Of a stretch of 64,000 nucleotides of DNA, positions 53,675-62,932 are shown in pieces. The translations under genes were made by a program, and so were the position numbers. The DNA lies in contig NZ_SODP01000002.1 of assembly GCF_004365355.1 (NCBI RefSeq), positions 1,919,846 through 1,983,845 on the forward strand, given 5' to 3'. Source of the DNA: Kribbella pratensis. GTDB lineage: Bacteria; Actinomycetota; Actinomycetes; Propionibacteriales; Kribbellaceae. Within the stretch, counting starts at the first letter, position 1; each line of letters begins with the position of its first letter. The notes under the pieces were generated by a model, which was not told the origin of the DNA, did not search any database, and saw only the letters and a program-made list of their open reading frames with translations.

Positions 53675-54226
53675 ATGACCATCGCGCCTTCGCTTTGCTC
53701 GCCCCTAGCGCTCGCCGATGCAGAACCCACTCGCGCCGCCGAACCCTGGGAAAGCGACGTGCTGACGGCCTACGGGCTGCTGCGAGAAGCAGCAGCCGAG
53801 CTGGATCAGCTGATGCGCCATTCTCTGAAGCGCAGTGGACTGCAAATGGCAATGTTCGAACTGTTGCTGCGGCTTGCCCGCAGCCACGGGGAGAAGCAGC
53901 GTTTGACCTCCCTTGCCCGGGAGCTGACCGTCACCACCGGCGGCATCACCCGCTTGGTGGACCGAGCCGAGAACCTCGGCCTGGTACGCCGGGAGCCCTG
54001 TCCCGACGACGCCCGCGGCTCGTTCGCCGTCCTGACCGAGGAGGGGAAGCGGCGGTTGCGCGAAGCACTGCCGGACCACCTGCTCGAGATCGACAGCCTC
54101 TGGATGTCCCAGCTGGCCGACGAGCGGGACCTCGTCCTCGGCAAGCTCCGCCGGGTCCGGGACAACGCCCGCCGCTGGCCGAACGGCCGGCCCGGGCTCG
54201 GACCCATCACCCCTGACCGAATCTGA
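53675..54226 (+). CDS. MarR-family transcriptional regulator
   Basis: A 183-aa MarR protein. Helices at the start (VLTAYGLLREAAAELDQLMR) lead to the winged helix-turn-helix RLTSLARELTVTTGGITRLV, then DRAENLGLVRREPCPDDARG and the wing FAVLTEEGKRRLREALPDHL. It carries no sensing Cys in the usual place. ATG at 53675. Its target may be the following molybdenum enzyme or the divergent T4SS-like genes; nothing in the sequence settles this. A strong terminator follows. Confidence 0.9.
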   Translation: MTIAPSLCSPLALADAEPTRAAEPWESDVLTAYGLLREAAAELDQLMRHSLKRSGLQMAMFELLLRLARSHGEKQRLTSLARELTVTTGGITRLVDRAENLGLVRREPCPDDARGSFAVLTEEGKRRLREALPDHLLEIDSLWMSQLADERDLVLGKLRRVRDNARRWPNGRPGLGPITPDRI

Positions 54227-54252
54227 ACGATCATTACCCGCGACTAACGAAT

Positions 54253-54280
54253 GGGGCGCCCGGCTGGTGTCGGGCGCCCC
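54253..54280 (+). terminator. Strong GC hairpin terminator after marR
   Basis: GGGGCGCCCG (54253-54262) and CGGGCGCCCC (54271-54280) are perfect 10-base arms with an 8-base loop, located 26 bp after the marR stop and 20 bp before the next GTG. It has no long T-tract, which is usual for actinobacterial terminators. It implies that the oxidoreductase gene needs its own very short leader or that the hairpin is regulatory. Confidence 0.75.
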
Positions 54281-54299
54281 GTCGCGCAATTGTTGAGAA

Positions 54300-55832
54300 G
54301 TGAAGCAACAAGCTGACCCGAAGGCCCCCAGCGGTACCAGGTGGCGGGGAGCCGTCGGCGGCATCCTCGCGGCACTCGCAGGACTCGCGGTCGGCAGCGT
54401 GGCGGCCGGGATCCTCGGCACCCCGCAGACGCCCGTCGTGGCGATCGGATCGGCGTTCATCGACCGGGTGCCGCCGTGGCTCAAGGACCTCGCGATCTCG
54501 TGGTTCGGCACCCACGACAAGACCGCGCTCCGGGTCGGCATCCTGATCGTCGTGGTGATCCTCGCCGCGGTCGGCGGGATTCTCGCCGTACGGCGTTATT
54601 GGGCCGGCGCCCTGATCACGATCGGGCTCAGCGCTGTCGCGATCGCCGCCGCCTTCACGCGCGCGGACTCCGGGCAGACCGGATTCCTTCCGTCGGCGTT
54701 GGCCGGCGGCACCGCGCTCATCATCCTGCGCATGTTCAGCCGTCGGCTCGAACCGCTCATCGATCATCCCGACGACGCCGTGAGCCGGCGCGGGTTCCTG
54801 CAGCTGTCGGGTGGGGTCGCGCTCGGCTCCGCCGCGTTCGCGCTGCTCGGCAAGGTCGTCGGCGGGAACCGCGCCGCGGTCGCCTCCGCGCGCAAGCAGC
54901 TCCAGCTTCCGCAGCCGCCGTCCCTCACTCCGCCGGCCGGCGTTCAGGCCGATGGCGCCGTACCGTGGGCGACTCCGAACGACGACTTCTACCGCATCGA
55001 CACCGCGCTCTCCGTGCCGCAGATCGCCCCCGCGGACTGGAAGCTGCGCATCCACGGGATGGTCGACCGCGAGCTCACGCTGTCGTTCGACGACCTGCTG
55101 AAACGGCAGGTTATCCACAAGTGGGTGACGTTGACCTGTGTGAGTAACGAGGTCGGCGGCGACCTGATCGGGAACGCTCTCTGGTCCGGCGTAGTACTGA
55201 AGGACCTGCTCGAGGAGGCCGGACCCTCCAAGGACGCGGACGCGATCCAGTCGACGTCGAAGGACGGATTCACTGCCGGTACGCCGCTGCCGACGTTGCT
55301 CGACGATCGGCAGGCGATGCTCGCGTTCGCGATGAACGGACAGCCGTTGCCGGTCGAGCACGGGTTCCCGGTCCGCATCGTCGTACCCGGGCTGTATGGC
55401 TACGTGTCGGCGACGAAGTGGCTGGTGGACATCGAGGTGACGCGGTTCGACCAGTTCCAGGGGTACTGGACGCCGCGTGGGTGGTCCGAGCTCGGACCGA
55501 TCAAGCTGTCGTCGCGGATCGACGTACCCGGCGGCAAGAAGCTCGACCCGGGTCCGGTGACGGTGGCCGGGGTGGCGTGGGACCAGCACGTCGGTGTGTC
55601 GAAGGTCGAGGTCCGGGTCGATGGTGGCCCATGGCAACAAGCGACGCTGGCGACGGACGCGTCGATCGACACCTGGCGGCAGTGGCACTGGACCTGGGAC
55701 GCGCCACGCGGCAATCACGTCCTGCAGGTGCGGGCGACCGACGACAAGGGCAACGCACAGGTCGAGTCCTCCGCGCCCCCGGCCCCGAACGGAGCGACCG
55801 GCCTGCACACCGTCAACGTGAAGGTCGGCTGA
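54300..55832 (+). CDS. Membrane-anchored sulfite oxidase/YedY-like molybdopterin oxidoreductase
   Basis: A 510-aa protein. About 20-150 contains four membrane segments (GGILAALAGLAVGSVAAGIL, ILIVVVILAAVGGILAV, ALITIGLSAVAIAAAFTRA, ALAGGTALIILRM). A Arg-Arg-Gly-Phe-Leu sequence (SRRGFLQLSGGVALGSAAF) follows, resembling a twin-arginine signal. About 215-400 is the molybdopterin domain, with the Cys ligand in LTCVSNEVGGDLIGN. The C-terminal 100 residues are the Mo-co dimerisation Ig-like domain. It would act outside the membrane, possibly on sulphite or sulphoxides. GTG at 54300. It overlaps the TetR gene by 20 bp. Confidence 0.88.
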   Translation: MKQQADPKAPSGTRWRGAVGGILAALAGLAVGSVAAGILGTPQTPVVAIGSAFIDRVPPWLKDLAISWFGTHDKTALRVGILIVVVILAAVGGILAVRRYWAGALITIGLSAVAIAAAFTRADSGQTGFLPSALAGGTALIILRMFSRRLEPLIDHPDDAVSRRGFLQLSGGVALGSAAFALLGKVVGGNRAAVASARKQLQLPQPPSLTPPAGVQADGAVPWATPNDDFYRIDTALSVPQIAPADWKLRIHGMVDRELTLSFDDLLKRQVIHKWVTLTCVSNEVGGDLIGNALWSGVVLKDLLEEAGPSKDADAIQSTSKDGFTAGTPLPTLLDDRQAMLAFAMNGQPLPVEHGFPVRIVVPGLYGYVSATKWLVDIEVTRFDQFQGYWTPRGWSELGPIKLSSRIDVPGGKKLDPGPVTVAGVAWDQHVGVSKVEVRVDGGPWQQATLATDASIDTWRQWHWTWDAPRGNHVLQVRATDDKGNAQVESSAPPAPNGATGLHTVNVKVG

Positions 55833-56424
55833 CCGCTTCCAGGACCATCGGCAGGAAGGTGCGCTCGAGCTCGCCGGGCGGTAATTCGCGGGGCTCGAGG
55901 AGACTCTGTGAGCGGGCGCCTTCGTGCAGGGCGATGACCAGGCGGACGAACCGTTCCGCCGGGACGCTCAGGGTGAGCCCGCTCGTCTCGACGATCTGCT
56001 CGACCAACTTCGTCAGGCTGTCGCGGAACATCGCGCGCTGCTGGTTGAGCGCCCGCGCCGCCTCCGGATCGCGGAGTGCGTGCAGGGTGAACTCGGTGGA
56101 GATCAGATGCCACTGCCGCTCGTCCGGCGCGGTCTCGTCGAGCAGGCCAAGTACGGCGTCGAGCAGCGTGCCGGGCTGAGTCGCCAGCTCGGGGAGCAGC
56201 GCCTCGATCTGCTCGAGCAGCCGGTCGGTCGTGGCCTGGAAGAGCGCGAGGACCAGCTCGTCCTTGGAGGCGAAGTTCGAGTAGAACGCGCCGCGGGTAA
56301 AGCCGGCGCGCTCGCAGATGTCCTCCACCGACGCGCCGTGGAACCCGCGCTCGGCGAACACCTCCACCGCGCCTTCGAGCAGACGGGCCCGGGTGTTGGA
56401 GCGGCGGCGCTTGGACGTTTCCAT
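55813..56424 (-). CDS. TetR/AcrR-family transcriptional regulator
   Basis: A 203-aa TetR protein. The DNA-binding domain is RRRSNTRARLLEGAVEVFAE, then VEDICERAGFTRGAFYSNFA and SKDELVLALF, and the rest is a helical ligand domain (LAVLGLLDE-type helices and a hydrophobic C-terminus). ATG at 56424 is taken because upstream sequence is not coding. A palindrome-rich stretch lies between it and the divergent ATPase/YhgE operon, which it probably controls. The 3' end overlaps the molybdenum-enzyme gene by 20 bp. Confidence 0.92.
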   Translation of the reverse strand: METSKRRRSNTRARLLEGAVEVFAERGFHGASVEDICERAGFTRGAFYSNFASKDELVLALFQATTDRLLEQIEALLPELATQPGTLLDAVLGLLDETAPDERQWHLISTEFTLHALRDPEAARALNQQRAMFRDSLTKLVEQIVETSGLTLSVPAERFVRLVIALHEGARSQSLLEPRELPPGELERTFLPMVLEAVSRPSR

Positions 56425-56433
56425 ACGAGTAGG

Positions 56434-56465
56434 ATACAGTTCTGTATTGAATACACAATCGTATT
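56434..56465. promoter_or_regulatory. Nested palindromes, probable TetR operator region
   Basis: The perfect dyad ATACAG-TT-CTGTAT (56434-56447) overlaps the palindrome GTATT-G-AATAC (56444-56454), which in turn overlaps AATAC-N6-GTATT (56450-56465). These AT-rich sites sit between the divergent TetR and degenerate-ATPase genes, 10 bp from the TetR start. Overlapping half-sites suggest cooperative binding or alternative dimer positions. Confidence 0.7.
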
Positions 56466-56482
56466 GAATCGGGGAACGCAGG

Positions 56483-57172
56483 ATGGAGCTCGAGGCCACC
56501 AGGATCAGCGTGCAGGGTCCGCACGCGACGATGCTGCACGCCACGTCGGTGTCGGTCGCAGATCATCAGGTGGTGCTGCTGACCGGATACCCGGGTGCTG
56601 GGCACGTTGCGGCCGCGCTGGCTCTGTCCGGGCGGCTGAAGCCGGACACCGGGACAGTGCGGCTCGACGGCCAGACTGACCCGGCTCTCCTTCGGCGCCG
56701 GGTCGCCGTGGTCGACGCGCCAGGTATTACCGAGCCCGATGACGCTCTGCCGGTTCAGACGGTTGTGGGCGAGGAATTGGCCATCGCCGGTCGCAAGGCG
56801 GGCCGGAAGGCCGTGCTGGAGTGGCTGGACGAGCATGACGCCGCAGAACATGCCGGCAAGCGGTTCGAGCACCTGCCGGTCGCAGTACGGACCAGACTGC
56901 TCGCGGAGCTCACCGTGGCGCGCCCCGACGTACAGGTGGTCATTCTGACCATGCCGGATCGACATGGTGGTGATCCGCACGGGTGGTTCGCGCTGGGACG
57001 CGATCTGGCGGCACAGGGGTACGGCGTGATCATCACGTGCGCTGACGCGTCCGCCCGGCTGCTGGACGTGAAGGCGGCGCAGCTGGGCGAGACGGATCAG
57101 CCTGACCCGGTGCAGGTCACTGCGATCGCTCCGGTTGCTCCGATCGATGCAGTCGAGGAGGAGGACGAGTGA
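56483..57172 (+). CDS. Degenerate ABC-type ATPase-like protein of a YhgE module
   Basis: A 229-aa protein with the fold outline of an ABC ATPase but with broken motifs. The P-loop reads GYPGAGHVAAAL (the Lys is His), there is no LSGGQ signature, and the Walker B position is VVILTMPDR without the catalytic Glu. The order of elements (KPDTGTVRLDG after the P-loop) still matches. It probably binds nucleotide weakly or not at all and may act as a structural partner of the following YhgE protein. It overlaps that gene by 4 bp (GTGA). ATG at 56483. Confidence 0.78.
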   Translation: MELEATRISVQGPHATMLHATSVSVADHQVVLLTGYPGAGHVAAALALSGRLKPDTGTVRLDGQTDPALLRRRVAVVDAPGITEPDDALPVQTVVGEELAIAGRKAGRKAVLEWLDEHDAAEHAGKRFEHLPVAVRTRLLAELTVARPDVQVVILTMPDRHGGDPHGWFALGRDLAAQGYGVIITCADASARLLDVKAAQLGETDQPDPVQVTAIAPVAPIDAVEEEDE

Positions 57173-59232
57173 CCGCGCTGCGGATGGCTCTGAGCGAGTT
57201 GCGGCGTCTGACGGCCGGGCGGCTGCCCAAGCTGGCCGTGGTCGCGCTGCTGCTGGTGCCTGTGCTGTATGGCGGGCTGTACCTGTACGCGAACCACGAT
57301 CCGTACGGCCGGCTGGACAAGATCCCGACGGCGGTCGTCGTCGAAGACGCTGGTACGACGCTGGCGACCGGCGAGAAGCTGAACGTCGGACCGGAGGTCG
57401 CCGCAGAGCTGGTGAAGTCCAAGAGCTTCGACTGGCACAAGGTCGACCGTGCGGAGGCGACGTCGGGGGTGTCGGACGGGACGTACGAGTTCGCACTGGT
57501 ACTGCCGAAGTCGTTCTCGTCCGATCTTGCGTCGAGTGCGGAGTTCACGCCGCGGCAGGCGCAGCTGGAGCTCCTGACGAACGACGCCAACAACTACATC
57601 GCGCACACGATCGCGAATCAGGTCGTTGCGCAGGTGACGAAGACCGTGGCGTCAGAGGTGAGTGAGACCGCGGCGTCGCAACTGCTGGCCGGGTACAACA
57701 CCATCCACAAGCAGGTGGGGTCTGCGGCTGCTGGTGCCGCCCAGCTGGAGAAGGGGCTCGCGTCGGCGGCGACTGGGGTCGGCAAGTTGCAGACTGGCGC
57801 TGCCCAGCTCAACGCTGCGCAGAAGCAGTTGTCGGCTGGTGCGACGCAGTTGGCGACGGGTACTGCGCAGGCGTCGCAGGGGGCGAGCTCGCTGGCTGCC
57901 GGCGCTTCCAAGCTGGACAACGGTCTGGGTACGTTGCAGCGGAAGACGGCGGCGTTGCCGAAGCAGACAAGGTCGTTGGCCGCCGGCGCGGATCAGGTTG
58001 CCGATGGCAACGAGAAGATCGCAGGCACTGGGAAGCAGGTCGCGACCGCATCCAGCACGTTGGTGAAGAACCTCTCGACGTTCGACGGCCAGCTCGCTGC
58101 GCGATTGAAGGCGCAGGGCTTCAGCCAGCATCAGATCCGCGAAGTTCTGCTGGAAACGGCGAAGCTGCGCGCTCCCGTCGTACAGGCGAACACCAAGATC
58201 CAGTCGACGTCGAAGCAGCTCAACCAGCTCGCCGTCGGCGCACGGAAGGTGTCGAACGGCGCGGCGGCGCTGGCGGACGCGACTCCTGCGCTGACGAGTG
58301 GAATCCGTACGGCGGCTGATGGGGCGGATCAGCTCAGCAGTGGTGCTGGTCAGCTCAAGACCGGGCTGGGGAGTTTGCAGACCGGTGCGCAGCAGCTCGC
58401 GGCCGGGGAGAAACAGGCCGTGGTCGGACAGGGGCAGTTGCTGACCGGCGTGAACAGTCTTGCCACCGGCGTGGGTCAGCTGAAGACCGGTGCAACGCAG
58501 CTGAACACCGGCCTGGCCAAGGGCGTCAAGCAGATCCCCAACCCGTCTGCCGACCAGCGCAAGGCTGTTGCCGAGACGTTGGGAGCGCCTGTCACCTTGC
58601 AGAACGTCTCGCAGGCGACGGCCGACAGCTACGGCGCCGGTCTGGCGCCGTTCTTCCTCAGTCTGGCTTGCTGGATCGGTGCGTACGTACTGTTCCTGCT
58701 CGTCCGGCCGCTGTCGCCGCGGGCACTCGCTGCACTGCAATCGCCGTTCCGCGTTGCCCTCGGCGGTTGGTTGCCTCCGGCCCTCTTCGGCGCGATCCAG
58801 GCGACGCTCGTGTTCGTCGCCGTCGTCCTCGGCCTGGGGATTCACGCTGCGCATCCGTGGCTGACGGTCGGCTTCCTGATCCTGACGTCGTTCACCTTCG
58901 TCGCGATCCTGCACGCGCTGTCGGCCTGGTTCGGCGCTGTGGGCAAGTTCCTCGGTCTGGTGCTGATGGTCGTCCAACTGGTGAGCGCCGGCGGTACGTT
59001 CCCGTGGCAGACCATCCCGGAGCCGTTGTACTTCTTCCACCACGCACTCCCGATGAGCTACGCCATCGACGGCGTACGACACCTCATGTACGGCGGACCC
59101 GGCACGTCCCTCGGCCGCGACCTCCTTGCGCTGGGAGCATGGTTCGCCGTAGCACTCGCCGCGTCGACCCTGGCCGCCCGCAAACAACGCGTCTGGCCCG
59201 CCAAGAAACTCCAACCAGAATTGGTGCTCTAG
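57169..59232 (+). CDS. YhgE/Pip-domain ABC-2-like membrane protein
   Basis: A 687-aa protein with one N-terminal membrane helix (LAVVALLLVPVLYGGLYLYA), a YhgE/Pip N-domain, a long extracellular region (about 170-470) of repeated GA/xxL/xxG helical units (for example GAAQLEKGLASAATGVGKL and SAGATQLATGTAQ), and a C-terminal block of five or six membrane segments (about 485-680). The family is associated with phage infection protein and wall or envelope transport. GTG at 57169 overlaps the degenerate ATPase gene. The pair is divergent from a TetR regulator. Confidence 0.9.
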   Translation: MTALRMALSELRRLTAGRLPKLAVVALLLVPVLYGGLYLYANHDPYGRLDKIPTAVVVEDAGTTLATGEKLNVGPEVAAELVKSKSFDWHKVDRAEATSGVSDGTYEFALVLPKSFSSDLASSAEFTPRQAQLELLTNDANNYIAHTIANQVVAQVTKTVASEVSETAASQLLAGYNTIHKQVGSAAAGAAQLEKGLASAATGVGKLQTGAAQLNAAQKQLSAGATQLATGTAQASQGASSLAAGASKLDNGLGTLQRKTAALPKQTRSLAAGADQVADGNEKIAGTGKQVATASSTLVKNLSTFDGQLAARLKAQGFSQHQIREVLLETAKLRAPVVQANTKIQSTSKQLNQLAVGARKVSNGAAALADATPALTSGIRTAADGADQLSSGAGQLKTGLGSLQTGAQQLAAGEKQAVVGQGQLLTGVNSLATGVGQLKTGATQLNTGLAKGVKQIPNPSADQRKAVAETLGAPVTLQNVSQATADSYGAGLAPFFLSLACWIGAYVLFLLVRPLSPRALAALQSPFRVALGGWLPPALFGAIQATLVFVAVVLGLGIHAAHPWLTVGFLILTSFTFVAILHALSAWFGAVGKFLGLVLMVVQLVSAGGTFPWQTIPEPLYFFHHALPMSYAIDGVRHLMYGGPGTSLGRDLLALGAWFAVALAASTLAARKQRVWPAKKLQPELVL

Positions 59233-59721
59233 ATGGAAGACCTGGTTCGTACCGCAGGAGAACGCGAGATCCTGGAGGCGTTCCTGGAGTCACATCGGGA
59301 GGTCACGGCAGACAAGCTCCGGGGCCTCTCCGAGACGGATGCACGCCGCCGGCTGGTGCCGTCGGAAACCACGCCGATCGGTTTGGTCAAGCACCTCACC
59401 GGAGTCGAACGCAACTGGTTCCAGCACATCCTCGCCGGCCGCCCCCGCGCCGAGATCTCCGGCGAGTCACGCGGCGGCCCCGACAGCTGGCAGGTGTCCG
59501 ACACCGAGACGATCCCCGGCGTCATCACAGCCTTCGAAGAAGCCTGCGCCGAGTCCCGCCGAATCACCGCCGCCCTACCCCTCGACCACCAGGTCCCCCA
59601 CCCCGCCGGCGGCGAGGTATCCCTCCGCTGGATCTACACCCACCTCATCCGAGAACACGCCCGCCACAACGGCCACGCCGACATCCTCCGCGAACAACTG
59701 GACGGCACCACCGGCGCCTAG
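59233..59721 (+). CDS. DinB/DUF664-family protein
   Basis: A 162-aa four-helix-bundle protein of the DinB-like superfamily. His residues that usually bind metal are visible: LVKHLTGVERNWFQHI (two His) and HLIREHARHNGHADILRE. Members include mycothiol-dependent transferases and isomerases. ATG at 59233 directly abuts the YhgE stop (TAG-ATG), so translation is coupled, yet a functional link to the YhgE module is unclear. Its substrate is unknown. Confidence 0.87.
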   Translation: MEDLVRTAGEREILEAFLESHREVTADKLRGLSETDARRRLVPSETTPIGLVKHLTGVERNWFQHILAGRPRAEISGESRGGPDSWQVSDTETIPGVITAFEEACAESRRITAALPLDHQVPHPAGGEVSLRWIYTHLIREHARHNGHADILREQLDGTTGA

Positions 59722-59879
59722 CTTGCTAACGGCAACTAATCTGTCGAGTCGTGAGAAGCGGCTGCGTTTCACGGCCATTCCCCACGACTGGGTGTTCCCA
59801 CCAGGAGCCTCCGTCGTCCGCAGGGCATCCGCCAAGCACTCGATCGCGCGATCAGCGCGCACCGCGGGCGGCTGGCCGG

Positions 59880-61172
59880 CTACTGGTTGACGAAGGTGGC
59901 GGTTTGGGTGAGGAGTTGGTTGGTGGTGGGTTGGTCGAAGAAGGTTATGAGGGCCTCGTAGGTGCCGGCCTCGGCGGCGGAGGGGTCTACTACGTAGCCG
60001 TAGTAGCCGTCGGTGTAGCCGATTACCCGGGTTATGGGATGGGTGCTGTCGGACTGGAGGCAGGCTCCGTGGACGGCGAAGAGTTCCACGGGGAGGTTGA
60101 TCCAGCAGACGTCGCCCATCGTGACGGCGCTGACGGGGAGGTCGAGGGCTGGGGGAAGGGTGGCGGCGGCCATCAAGGCTTGGCCGCGGGCGCCGTCGAG
60201 GCGGGTTTGGGAGATGCGGCCGGAGGGGTCGTCGACGGCGGCGTGGGCGGTTGTGGTGGGTCCGGATGCGGTCGCGGCATGCTCGGCGGCGGTGACGACC
60301 TGTTCGACGGCGGTGGCGAGTTTCTCGGAGTCCTCGGCGGGTGGGATGTTCCGCACGGGCAGCGTCAGCGTCGTACGGCGGATTGCCGGCGGCGATTGCG
60401 GTAGTTCCAGGCCGGGCGTGGCGAGGGCTTCGCGGACGCGGGACGCGAGCAACCCACCGAGACGGGTGACTTCGGCGGGGCCGCGGCCCTGGCGGGTGAA
60501 GCGGGGGCTGACGTCGCCGGCGGCGCCTTGGAGGAAGCCGACGACGGCCGGGGCCAGGGCCGCGCGGGCCGCACCGGGCCAGTCGGCGGAGTACCGCAGG
60601 TTGTCAGGCCCGTACGTCGTCGGGTGGCACGCGAAGTCGAGCAGCACCGCCTCGAGAGAGCCTGAAAGCGAGTGCAGCGCGAGGATGCCGGCCGTGTTGT
60701 CGTGCGGACCGTTGCGGCGGTGCCGGTTGGTGCCTACGCCGATCACTTCGACCGAACGCCACGACGCGGTCACCGGCTGCCGCTGGAGCTCGGCGCCCCG
60801 GATCGCACAGATCAGCGAGTCGACGAGTGAGCGCTCCTGCTCGGCAGGGATGACGGGATGAATCTCTCCGGTCCATCCCGCCGGCCCCGAGTGTGTGTGC
60901 GACGCGGAGACGACCACGTGCGACGGTGGAATGCCGGCCGCGGCGCCGGCGGCCTCCGCGAGTTCGCGGGAGAGCGCGGAGCTGACCGCGATCGAGTCGA
61001 GCGTGAGCCAGAGCACACCCGGGTCATCAAAGCTCGACAGCCAGATCAGCGTGGCGCACAACGGGTCCGCAGTACCGGTCGCGACACCGGCGCGGGCGGA
61101 GTACCCGTCCAGCCGGTGCCCGGGCGGCGGGGTGACGTCCAGGGACGTCGCGGCCAGGAGGAGTTCGGTCAT
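59880..61172 (-). CDS. Neutral/alkaline ceramidase-like protein
   Basis: A 430-aa protein resembling the N-terminal half of neutral/alkaline non-lysosomal ceramidases: LLLAATSLDVTPPPGHRLDG at the start, HVVVSASHTHSGPAGWTGEI with the metal-binding His pair, and the central FACHPTTYGPDN, then FLQGAAGDVSPRF. No signal peptide is visible, unlike secreted ceramidases, so it may act inside the cell on an amide other than ceramide. ATG at 61172. The NanE/kinase pair lies upstream on the same strand, 133 bp away; shared transcription is possible but not shown. Confidence 0.8.
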   Translation of the reverse strand: MTELLLAATSLDVTPPPGHRLDGYSARAGVATGTADPLCATLIWLSSFDDPGVLWLTLDSIAVSSALSRELAEAAGAAAGIPPSHVVVSASHTHSGPAGWTGEIHPVIPAEQERSLVDSLICAIRGAELQRQPVTASWRSVEVIGVGTNRHRRNGPHDNTAGILALHSLSGSLEAVLLDFACHPTTYGPDNLRYSADWPGAARAALAPAVVGFLQGAAGDVSPRFTRQGRGPAEVTRLGGLLASRVREALATPGLELPQSPPAIRRTTLTLPVRNIPPAEDSEKLATAVEQVVTAAEHAATASGPTTTAHAAVDDPSGRISQTRLDGARGQALMAAATLPPALDLPVSAVTMGDVCWINLPVELFAVHGACLQSDSTHPITRVIGYTDGYYGYVVDPSAAEAGTYEALITFFDQPTTNQLLTQTATFVNQ

Positions 61173-61305
61173 GAGGGGGCTCCCACAGTCGAACCGGCAC
61201 TGATCTGACGATGGAAGCCAAGATAAACGGCCAACACCGGAATTATCGAGGTCGTCTCGGCGAGGGGCCGGGTACGGCGGTCAAGCAGGCGCATGCGACA
61301 AGTGT

Positions 61306-61974
61306 CTATCGGACCGGAAGGGCGCCGACCAGGCGGGCGGTGATCTCCATCGGGTTGGTGATCGCGGTCCCGACCACGACGGCGTACGCGCCCGCATCGC
61401 AGACGGCACGGATGTCGTCCGGCGTGCGGATCCTGCCTTCGGCGACGATCGGGCAGGCCAGTCGCGCCGCAAGCTGACGGACCAGGTCGATGTCCGGCCC
61501 GGTCGGCGTACGGCCGTCGGTGTATCCGGACAGCGTCGTGGCGACGAAGTCGGCGCCCGCGTCCTGGGCCGCGAGGCCGGCGTCGAGGCTGTCCACGTCG
61601 GCCATCACTGGTACGCCGAGCTCGTCGTGGATCCGGGCGATCTGCTGGTCCAAACGCTGTCCGTCGGGCCGCGGCCGGAGGGTTGCGTCGAGCGCGACCA
61701 GGTCGGCTCCGGCCGCGACGACACCGGCGGCGGACTCGTACGTCGGCGTGATGAAGACACCGGCCGGATCTCCGAGCTTGTGCAGTCCGACGATCGGCAG
61801 GTCGGTCACCGCGCGGATCGCGGCGATGTCGTCCGGCCCGTTGGCCCGGATCGCGCCGGCACCGCCCGCCTCGGCGGCCTGCGCCATCAACGCCATCGCG
61901 GCGGGTCCGTGGATGGGGTTCTCGGGGCCTGCTTGGCAGGACACCACGAGGCTGCCAGGAGCAAGAGTTCTCAT
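61306..61974 (-). CDS. nanE: N-acylglucosamine-6-phosphate 2-epimerase (NanE)
   Basis: A 222-aa TIM-barrel enzyme converting ManNAc-6-P to GlcNAc-6-P. Typical NanE segments are LVVSCQAGPENPIHGP, GAGAIRANGPDDIAAIRA, the central ADLVALDATLRPRP and the phosphate-binding IVAEGRIRTPDDIRAVCDAG, then AYAVVVGTAITNP. ATG at 61974 overlaps the stop of the upstream sugar kinase by 4 bp, so the two act in one catabolic route for amino sugars. No sialic-acid lyase or transporter is present in the window. Confidence 0.9.
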   Translation of the reverse strand: MRTLAPGSLVVSCQAGPENPIHGPAAMALMAQAAEAGGAGAIRANGPDDIAAIRAVTDLPIVGLHKLGDPAGVFITPTYESAAGVVAAGADLVALDATLRPRPDGQRLDQQIARIHDELGVPVMADVDSLDAGLAAQDAGADFVATTLSGYTDGRTPTGPDIDLVRQLAARLACPIVAEGRIRTPDDIRAVCDAGAYAVVVGTAITNPMEITARLVGALPVR

Positions 61975-62858
61975 CGGCGGTGCGTCACGATCAGGTCGGC
62001 GTACGTTCCGGTGGGTCCGGTTGCGAGGCGTTCAGCACCGTCGAGCGAGTTGCCGGCCGCGGGCGTGAGCCGCGCGCGCGGCGGGAGGGCGTCGCGGACC
62101 GGGGCCACCAGTTGCTCGCCCGCGCCGTTGAAGAGCCCACCGACGCAGGCGACCGGCACAGGTCCCTCACCGGCCAGTTGTGCGACCGCCGCGCCGATCG
62201 TCTCGGCGATATCCTCAGCAGCGCGTACGACGACGTCGTGCGCGACCGGATCGCCCTCGGCCGCACAACGCAGTACTTCGGGAGCGAACCGGGCCACGTC
62301 GTCGACGAGGGTTGATGAGCGGTACAGCGTGACCGGATCGAGCCCTGTGTCCGCGAGCTTCGTGACCGGCCCGCGACCGTCGCGCGAGCGCTGTACGGCG
62401 ACCAGGCCAGCCCGACCGATCGCGAACGCACTGCCGGCGTCACCGAACAGGTATCCGTGCCCGTCGAGCTTCCGCCATGTTCCGTCCCGGTCGACCGCGA
62501 GACAGACCAGGCCGGTGCCAGCAGCAACCACCACGCCGTACCCCTCGGGCAGCGCTCCGGCGTGCGCGGTAACCATGTCCTGGGTCAGTCGCACCTCGTC
62601 GGCGTTCAGTAACTCGCTGACGTCAGCCGCAAACTTGTCCGCCGCGCCGGCCCCCTGCGGGTACCCGGTGAGACCGAGGGCAACGGTCTCGATCCGCCCT
62701 GTCACCTCGGCCTCCGCCGCGGCGGCGCCGATCGCGTCGAGCATCTTCCGGAGCGCATCCGGTCCGTGGGTGTAACCAGGCCCCTTGCCGGTCCGGCCGG
62801 ACGGGAGAACACGGAGTCGGAGGGCGGACTGACCGCCATCGATGGCAATGCGGCTCAT
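61971..62858 (-). CDS. BadF/BadG-type N-acetylhexosamine kinase
   Basis: A 295-aa actin-fold kinase. The phosphate-binding loop is IAIDGGQSALRLRVL, the second phosphate loop is VVVAAGTGLVCLAVD, and the GDAGSAFAIGRAGL segment and the late PVACVGGLFNGAGEQL are typical of N-acetylglucosamine/N-acetylmannosamine kinases of the BadF group. It probably phosphorylates ManNAc or GlcNAc; NanE then epimerises the ManNAc-6-P. ATG at 62858. The stop overlaps the nanE start. Confidence 0.88.
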   Translation of the reverse strand: MSRIAIDGGQSALRLRVLPSGRTGKGPGYTHGPDALRKMLDAIGAAAAEAEVTGRIETVALGLTGYPQGAGAADKFAADVSELLNADEVRLTQDMVTAHAGALPEGYGVVVAAGTGLVCLAVDRDGTWRKLDGHGYLFGDAGSAFAIGRAGLVAVQRSRDGRGPVTKLADTGLDPVTLYRSSTLVDDVARFAPEVLRCAAEGDPVAHDVVVRAAEDIAETIGAAVAQLAGEGPVPVACVGGLFNGAGEQLVAPVRDALPPRARLTPAAGNSLDGAERLATGPTGTYADLIVTHRR

Positions 62859-62932
62859 GCGGTGATCCAGTAGTCGGTGCCAGTGGTTCACCGCAGCGTA
62901 CTCACCAGCCTCCCCCGCGCCATAGCGGCAGG

